A DNA stretch of 14,156 nucleotides, from positions 1 through 14,156 of the forward strand of contig JAOXYB010033940.1 in the NCBI GenBank assembly GCA_028565635.1. The letters are read 5' to 3'. Of the stretch, positions 1-9,400 are shown one piece after another. Made by a program: the position numbers and the translations under genes. The first letter of the stretch is position 1. Each line of letters begins with the position of its first letter. This DNA is from Phoronis ovalis. Taxonomy: Eukaryota; Phoronida; Phoronidae. Under the pieces are notes generated by a model that was not told the origin of the DNA, searched no databases, and saw only the letters and a list, made by a program, of their open reading frames with translations.

Positions 1-397
1 TGTAAAAAAACAATAATGTTAAAAAAATATCCTACACATTGGATGGGCATTAGACATGACAAATGTCTTGTTAAAAAATAATGGCAGATTAATATCAGAC
101 TTTTAATTGAAGGTTATCTTCACTACATACTGTCTAAGGTATAGTTGGTAAGGCAATGCACATTTATTTCCATAGCACTATAAAGATAATCAAATTTCAA
201 GTGTTTAATGTGTGATCGTGTGCATTTTGTCAGATGGTCCAGATGCCACTTACTTATCTACTATGTTCAGTTTCCTTAAATCTCATTGGATTAAAGGTTT
301 TAATAAGTGTGCTAACCTACAGCATTATATAAGGCTCTTTTTTACTATACTTGTAGTTGATTTGTGCATAACAGTTGACATACTCTTGTTATTACAG
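1..397 (+). other. Intron (3' part), upstream exon outside window
   Basis: This stretch is AT-rich and contains no segment resembling the NPC1 residues that should precede E1. It ends in the acceptor TTATTACAG at 397. The short open frame at 212-451 reads through this acceptor in the wrong frame for E1 and is a shadow. I see nothing else here. Confidence 0.8.
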
Positions 398-498
398 CAA
401 TCCTACTGCAATCCAGGATATTACCCCTCTTCATACCAGCTGCATATCTGAGTTTGGTGCACCTATAGCACCTTGGGTTGTACTCGGTGGCTTTAGTG
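398..498 (+). CDS. NPC1: NPC1 exon E1: end of second luminal (middle) domain, first half
   Basis: The exon has 101 bases and begins with the third base of a split codon. It reads [15 protein letters not shown], then an acidic and glycine-rich stretch, then [10 protein letters not shown]. It ends after the first base of a glycine codon, before the donor gtatgt at 499. This corresponds to the human segment around TSLLHDPC..FPWLVLGGY in the luminal domain between TM2 and TM3, the part that contacts NPC2. The cysteine is conserved. The start is fixed by the acceptor ATTACAG and by the alignment beginning immediately after it. Confidence 0.92.
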
Positions 499-3400
499 GT
501 ATGTACATACGCATCTGAGTTAATCAGTTGTTGAATACAATGTATATCTCATGGAGAGTTATAGTCTGGTCAGTGCGTGGTAAATGCTGTATTGGGAACT
601 CACTTGCATGTGATAAGCATGTTGCAGCTATTTATGCAGGTGGATTTCTGTATTTTCCTGATGTTGCATAAACCTACATGATATAATTGTACTATGTATA
701 TATAACTTTATGAATTTCTGATTGTAGGTAGTGAGTATTTAAATGCCACTGCCCTTGTGATCACTTTCGTGGTAAATAACTATAACAATGATACACGTAA
801 TGGCAATGCTGAAAAGTGGGAGGCGATGTTCCTCAACTTTATAAAAAGTTACCACAATCCTAACTTCACCATTTCATACTCTGCTGAGGTAAGCTATTGT
901 TAGTTATATTAAATTTGGTATTATATAATGTATGTATGCTACTAGACTTTTAAGGCCCAACTTATTAGGCTGAAATTAAAGTATAACTCACTTTATCTGC
1001 CTCGGGGAGTTTGTTGCTGTACTCTTAACAAGATGAACTTAAGATGTAAGCTGTTGGACTTAACCACTCCTTGAGCTGCCCGCCAGAAAATTCTTGGGTG
1101 GTCTGAGGCACATTTGTCCGAGGATTCATCACAACCATATTACATTGTTTTGACAATAAAGTCAATAAACATGTAACTGGAAAGCTTGGAGAGTTCAAGT
1201 GCCTGGTGTATTAATTAGTATACATAAGTATATGTTATTAGTATTATACCTCACTAGCATATAATAATTATTTTATAGGTACATGTATTTAATGAGAGCA
1301 TTGTATGCATCCTTTTTTCTGAAATAAAGCATACAAATAAGTCTGTCCTATATGAAAAATGACAGCACAGCATTTGAATAATTTTTCAGCGTTCAATTGA
1401 AGATGAGATTGACAGGGAAAGTGCAGGCGATGAGAAAACCATTATCATTAGTTATCTTATTATGTTTGCTTACATTTCCATTGCTTTGGGGCAAGTCCAC
1501 AAATGTTCAAGAATTCTGGTAAGTGGAATTATTTATGTGATCTGCATGCAAAAAATTCTGTATTGAGGCACAACTTTACATACTGTACTTGAAATGGATG
1601 AGTAATGCTATCTAAGATCGATTTGTTGTAGGTCTTTGTAAGTTGAAAAGTCAAATCCTTTGATATCTACCTGTGTATGGTTCTTAGATTTCTAAGCTAC
1701 ATGTAAGTGACAGTTATGTAGATTAAAATGCCAAATGCATTAATACATGTTATTCTCTAAGACACTGGGAAAAAAATGTGGCGTATATATTCACTTGAGG
1801 GTTCTTTAATGAATATTGTCAAATTAACTGCAACTATTATAATTACAGATTGATTCCAAGATTACCCTTGGTTTAGCTGGTGTGGTGATAGTGGGTGTAT
1901 CTGTAACCAGCTCACTTGGTACCTACTCATACTTTGGTGTGCGTTCGACTCTCATCGTTTATGAAGTTATACCATTCTTGGTATTAGCTGTGGGAGTAGA
2001 CAATATCTTTATTCTTGTGCAGTCCTATCAGGTATATAACTGTATTCTGCTTTTTGTACATTATCCATTTTGTCTATATATTTTGGTCATAGTGCTGGCT
2101 TTCAGTTTTATTTAATTGCATATTTTAGAATGCTATAAATTTTCAAATCGGTGTCAATTTGATTTTGTGTATATTAATTGACAACGTATATATGATAAAA
2201 ATATCAAACCAGTAATGTATCTTAAAACTAATGTGATGATAGGATTACGATAGGAATTTGTTGTAATCAGAACTTATCAGAATCACTGTTCATATGCTGA
2301 CATACAGATTCAATTACTAGATAATTATCAGAATCAGTGTTCACATGATGACATACCGATTCATTTACTTGATATTAGATAGTAACTAATCCCCCTGATA
2401 TAAATATAGTCCTAAACTGAAGCAAAGAAAGCTCTCAACACGACACATTAATCTTTGAATTTTCTGAAATCATTGTTATTTGCTTTTAATTATTAACAAT
2501 TAATTGATTCTTAAGTGCATTCTGAATTTGCAGAGAGATGTGAGAGGAAGTTACGAAAGCAGAGAAGAACAAATCGGTCGCCTTGTTGGTAGAATTGGAC
2601 CCAGTATGTTACTGACTAGCTGTTCAGAATCAGTAGCTTTCTTTCTTGGTAAGTTTTAATGTGTTTGAAATCGAGCACATTACGGAAGAACGCATTCATT
2701 TATCATATATCTTACCTTATTACAAATACATGTGTGGAAACTTGTAAACTGATCTAATCACTGGAATTGTTATTTTAACCTATTATACTCATTACATTTC
2801 AAGGATTTTTAAGAGGTTGGAAAGAATTTAAAAACGTGTAACAAATTTTCTTGTTGACTCATACCAAGTTATAATGGTTAAATAGACAACCCTTTTTTGT
2901 TCACAGCCAAAAATCCAGCAGTAATTGTTAGTGGTCTGGATTTCGATTCTGAATATATATGGTATTTTGTAGGTGCCATGACTAGTATGCCTGCAGTCCA
3001 AGTATTCTCTTTGAATGCAGCTTTGGCTGTATTGATTGACTTTCTCCTACAAATCTCCGTTTTTGTTGGTCTACTGGCTTTAGATTCCAAAAGACAAGAG
3101 GTATAATCAATATGCAACTTTTAATAAACAAGCATTCTAGTACCTGTACAAAAGACATTTTATCCTAGTCCTAATAATAGGCCTAATATCTGACATATTG
3201 GTCCTAACGCTTTCCTATTCAAAAACTATCGTCTTTCGAATTTAAGAAAAACTCACCCGTCCGATGAAATTATCGATACAGCAATACTACGATGATTTTA
3301 GTTCGTTATTACCAAGTTAAGGAAGTACAAATCCACACGTGTAAACAAGTCGGATGGTTAAAAATCAGCGAAAATCAATGTAGTCACCCGAGACGCCAGT

Positions 3401-6400
3401 ACAGTCGCTTTGTCGAGTTAAAATTTGTTAAAATTAAACAAATGTTGTGCCATAAGAAATGTTTACATATTTTTCACTTGATAATTACAGACGAAGACCA
3501 TCGGTGCATTGCTGTATGAGAATTTTCATCATTTTTGTTAATTTTGAAAGTAAATAGTTTGAATAGGAAAGTGTTAGGACCAATACGTCAGTGTTGGGCC
3601 TATTATTGTTGGGACTAACTGGTAAATTTCAGAATCCAGAAGACATGACATCTGTATTAATTAGCATCTAAATTTATTTTTGCTTTAAATCAAAGTTCTC
3701 ATTTTTGTCTTTTCCTGTATTTACTACTGTGCCTTCTAACAGCTGAGCATCAAGTATGCTCCTGATTTTGTCTCTGTTAATATGCAAATGCAGTCTTTAT
3801 TATACCTACGTAAAGTGGTTGTTAATTTTGTTATTTGTATTTTACAGTCAACTCGCTATGATGTGTGTTGTTGTGCTGGTCAACAGAAAGAGCCTGTACC
3901 AAAACAAGATGGCTTTTTGTTTCAATTTGTTAAAGATTATTATTCACATTTTTTGATGAAGGACTGGGTCCGTCCCATTGTTGTGAGTATAGCAATATTT
4001 AATCGTATTATTTCTAAAAAAGTCTCATTCTTGCAGCCTTTTCATACTGTTAATATGCCACATAAAAAAAATAATGTTGCCTTGGTTTCTAAGAAATCTT
4101 TAATCGAAGTTCTAGTAAAGTGCACTAAAATGTTGGCTTGTTGGTATTACCTCGTCATGTATCGTGATATTTTAACGTATTGTAGGTGTTTATTTTTGTT
4201 GGTTGGCTGTGTTTTTGTGGTGCTACGTTGGACAAAGTTGATGTTGGACTAGATCAAGCTCTTTCCATGCCAAGGGTAGGCATATGTTATTATTTAAATT
4301 TTTGTGATATTTTTTGTGAGAAAACTTACTACATACATATTTATAATCTATTTAAACATCTTTTTATAATATGTTCTTTACAGAAATAAATAAGTAAGAA
4401 TTGGTAAATCTTTAAGTCATCGATATTCGAATCAGATTTTTGGTGGAATTAATTTTTTGTTTTATTCTTTTGTATTTTGTTTAACATAATTAGTGAATCT
4501 TTAGAATTTCACTAATTAAAGGTTGATTTTGATTTCGTTTCAGGATTCTTATGTGTTGCATTACTTTGGCAACATCTCTAAGTATTTGGCTGTTGGCTCA
4601 CCTGTTTACTTTGTTGTTAAAAATCCACCTGACTATACTCATACCAAGGGACAAAATCTTGTATGTGGTGGAATTGGTTGCCCAGAAAATTCTCTCCTAG
4701 GACAAATATACGCTGCTTCAAATATAAAGTCAATGTAAGTCAAAACATAAAATGTACATCGACAAATGTATTAGGGTCTAGGAGAGGCTTTAGCTTTGTG
4801 CCTGTTAATCATCTGTTATATCCACTACTTTTAATATTACTGGGAAAGTATGGACTGATAACTTAAAGATTTTATGTTCTATACCATAGCTGTTGAATCT
4901 GTAATTGTACAACATGATTTACCCTTAATCCAATTAAATTTTTGTCATTTACAGGTATAGTATTCTCAACATGAATTTGTGCCTTCATAATCAAGTTTTG
5001 AAATTTGGTTGCATTTTATTTTTTTGTTAATTTATCTGAATATTTCAGTTCAATTTTCATGCTTCACAGTTAGCCAAGATGACAAACAGAATTACAATTG
5101 TGTTCATAACTCTATAAATTGCCACCATATATTCGGTTTGTATAACAGATCTGACTTTCGTTGTAGCTCCTCCATAGCCCAGCCAGCCTCATCTTGGATT
5201 GACGATTATGTCGATTGGGTGAAACCAGAAGGAAATCCTGCTTGTTGCCGGTATTATAATATGACAGGAGACTTTTGTCCTTCAACAGGTGAGTTTTATA
5301 ATTATAGTTAGAAATATTTCTGCTAGTAGGAATAGATGTTGGTATAATTTTAGTGAAAATATAGTTTAAAGGCACTTTTAAACGATGCAAATTGTCTGAC
5401 CATTTAGAAAATAAAAAACCTGAGAAATGTGGTAAAGCGTGTTATTTCCATATATAACCAAGTACAACATTAGTCAACAGCCGTTTTCTTTAATTCCAGT
5501 GCATAGTCCCGCAACAGATCCATGTCTGTCATGTAATGCTACAATTGTGTCCAATCGACCAACTGCAAAAGAATTTATGCATTATTTACCTTGGTTTCTT
5601 GAGGATAAGCCTGGCACAGTTTGTACAAAAGGGTGAGTTATTATTTTCCTCTGTAATGTAACGATACTACACACACACACACTCATTTACCTAAACTGCA
5701 TGTGTAAGAAAACTTAGTCAACTACAAAGCAGAAATCTTTTGATACCTTCTCTTAATGTTATATTTCTTCGCGTAGGGTGTAAACATTTAATAAAATGTG
5801 ATTTCAGTTACATTCTTCAGTTAGCTTTAATTTATTTTTATGTTCATCCACACAGTAGGCATATAGTCATTGATTATCCGTTGTCGTCGTTATATGTAAC
5901 ATTTCATTTGTCTCGTGATAACAGCTTCAGTTTTTACCCGATCAGATTCATATTTAGTACTGTGTAAATACAGCTCAAAGCGCAGTCCGATGGTAATTGC
6001 TATCCAGATCACTTCCAATATGGCCGACTGGCAGCCATTCGAAGGTGCTTTTATGAAAGCCATAGGTCGGTGAATGTAATAGTGTAGGTGACATTTTTGA
6101 GAGACCTTGAAAAGTGGGTCAAATGCGGATCCGAATCTTTGACATTTTTCGTTATGTGTATAGCTTTCTTTGTCTCCCAATAACTGTTTCAGTTTTTATC
6201 CAGTCTACTTCATATTTGGTACAGGTTAAAATAGAAGTTTGATATAATTTTGACCTGGATCACTTCCAAGATGGCCGTTTGGCAGCCATGTTTTATCTCA
6301 AGATAGTCATTGCAATAACAGCTTCAGGTTTTATCCAATCAGCTTCATATTTAGTACAAAGTACAGTTAAAAATTTGGGTCAAGTGCAAATTACTTCCAT

Positions 6401-9400
6401 TATATGATTGTCTGGCATCCATGTTTACTCCCGAGAGGATACACGTCACGTTGCACCCATTTCCAGAAAAAAACAATGCCTCGACTAATTGATTCGAAGA
6501 TGGATTCACGAGAACCATAAGTCAGTGGGTGTAATAGGGTAGGTAACATTCTTGAGTGACCTTGAAAGTGGGTCGAATGCCAATCCAAATTTCTTTGTTT
6601 GCAATAACACTTCAGTTTGTATCTGGTCAGCTTCGTATCAGTACAGAGTAAATACAAAGTACAGGTCTGGTATAGTTTTCACCTGGATCACTTCCAAGAT
6701 GGCCAACTGGTGGCCATATTTGTTCTCGAGATTGTATCATACTCAGTACGTTGCTTTAGGTATATAGCAGTTAAGGAAACTACTGTAACAATTTCATTGC
6801 CCAGTTACAAAATCTGGTCTACAAACCACGTACGTGCCTGATGTAATCCTAGGGATGTGATAGGCATCTTGTTAAATTGGATATAAATTAGTCTGGGACT
6901 TGAATTGTTGTTAATGGTACTATAATTTTGCTTTTCCAACACATTATTATGTTTTGATTGTCATTGTTTCCAGTGGCCATGCAGCTTATGGTCAAGCAGT
7001 TAATCTGGAAAAGAAGAACACATCAGTAGGAGGTAAGCATTATTGGAGCAAAATTCAAATCTGTTTGGAAGCCGATTAAGATCAATCGAAACCTTATCAT
7101 CCAAAACTTAAATGGAAGCAGACTTCAATAGAGATCAAGTGTTAAATGACATCTCAGCATGCATTATTTTTGCTATCAAACAATGTATGATGGTACTTGT
7201 ATTTTATTTTTAAAAAAAAGATCATGATAATAGATATTTTTTCGTGTAACACTGTCTCCCATTTCCAAAGTATTGATAGAAATATGAAATTGATCAACTG
7301 AGCTTAAATTTTGAAGCCATTATTAACACTTGCAAGTATTTTGTAAGTGGCAATTTTGTAATATTTGCAATATATTATTATTTTTTCCTTGCAGCGAGTT
7401 ACTTTATGACATATCACATTCCTTGTCAAACATCGGCTGATTACATAAAAGCATTAAGAAGCGCTCGAAATATAGCCAAGAATGTTACCGAAACCATGAA
7501 TGTTCATAAAGTGGATGGGGAACCACAGCACGAAGTTTTTGCATATAGGTATTTATAAAACAAATTTGCTTCTCCTGTGACATTGATAGTATGCTCCATT
7601 TGGTGCAAATGGCCCTATGTGTTTCAAATTTCAAGTAGCAATGTTATCCAGAGGTTCGTCGATGGTTACTGCAATTCAAAGAGACTTCAAACCTGATAGG
7701 TATATTGATGCATGTAAGCGATAATCTTTTGCAGTAGGACTTGTATAGCCAATATGATATTGAACCTGTTTGTAGATATAATGTGATGTTTATATTTTTC
7801 TCTTTTCAGTATCTTCTACGTGTATTATGAGCAGTATCTAACCATAGTGCACGATTCTATCACAAACATAGCATACTGTACCATCGCCATCTTCTTTGTG
7901 ACATTCTTTTTAATGGGTTTTGATTTCCATTCGGCACTGCTTGTTGTAATAACAATCAGCATGATTACTGTGAACATGTTTGGTCTCATGGCATTGTGGG
8001 GTATTAGTCTGAATGCAGTTTCATTGGTTAATTTAGTTATGGTGAGTACAGTCTCAAGACACAAATTAGTCAAATGACCTCTCAGTGGTAATATTCTGGT
8101 TTGTTTGTGCAGAACTTGTAATACAGCAGTTATGAATCACGGAAATCTTAAGTTTCAAAAAAAATGTTGAACGTTAAAAAAATTAAGCTTACAAGCAAGG
8201 CAGTTGATGTTGGCACTGCATCCTAATCATATCTGGCGACTTCTGAGGAACATCATTACTGTGTTCTAATAATAATATCTCATTTAATCTGGCAACATCT
8301 GATTGGGATTCCCTATATAAAACTCAGTAAATAGTCTTTAGCTACTGTACATGTACTTATGATGTATTACTCCCCTTCATAAATGAGCAATATTTTTTTC
8401 AGTCTGTTGGCATATCAGTGGAATTTTGTTCGCATATTGCAAGAGCTTTTGCTGTTAGTGTACAGGAAACCAGGGTACTTAGAGCCAAGGATGCATTGGC
8501 TCACATGGGCAGCTCGGTAAGTCTGTTTTAATAGACATTGTTTAATTAGTAGTCAAGTAAAATCTCTGCAATTACATAACAGTCTCACATTTCATTTCTA
8601 TCTGTATAACTTTGATCCATATTGGCAGACATTGTTTGTGTTTGGGGAGACACCGCTTTGAGATAGAAATGGGAGACTTTTAGAATATGCCATCAGACAT
8701 CTTTTTTAAGGTCTGGTAAACCTCCCTTTGTTAGGACAGGTAAATAGAAAATTATTATTCAGTTTAACTGTATAGTCATAGTTGCAATGTTTAAATTACC
8801 ATAAAATTATAAAAACACCTTAATATGATGGTCATTTTTTAATGACTGCTGCCAGTGTGATTGTATAATTAGATATATCGTCTCAAGGTTAAGTTTCTTT
8901 CTAGCAAGTTACGTCTTTAATTTCCTGTTTTTCATATTATCTAACTTGAATTTGCATATAACTGAACCTATTTACATAGCTTATCGTAAATACACTAATG
9001 GTACTTTTTAAGAGTGACATTGCTATTGTTTCCTGTGTAGGCGTAACGTGATATAATTCTAATTTATGTTCCGTTTGTATTTTCTTTACCCTGAGGTATT
9101 AGACAATGTGCTGCTGATTTAAGATGTTTTTTAATATGTCTAAAAGGAAATATAATTAATCTGTTATAACACTAGCAAAATGTAAAATCAACTTCTTGTA
9201 GCAAAAAATATTCTCTAACGAAAATTAATATCGTTGTGGTAAAGTAATAACATGTTGCCATAGTAAAATTATACTTAAAACTAACTATATAATCTGTGCT
9301 TTTCTGAATATTAAAGTCATGATACATTTGTTAAACTTGCTGCTTTTAGGTGTTAAGTGGTATCACGCTCACCAAGTTAGGTGGTATCATTGTGCTGGCC

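Noticed and set aside
1140-1180. AATAAAGTCAATAAAC in intron 2 as a premature polyadenylation site
   Set aside because: It lacks a clear GT-rich downstream element and lies within the conserved gene. AATAAA words are frequent in such AT-rich DNA.
2878-3117. Minus-strand open frame overlapping E6
   Set aside because: It is the antisense shadow of the conserved NPC1 exon. The same applies to 7825-8073 opposite E14 and 5112-5390 opposite E10.
3292-3519. Open frame of 75 codons inside the intron 6 MITE as a transposase remnant
   Set aside because: No DDE-type or helix-turn-helix features, and the element is too short. It is most likely chance coding.
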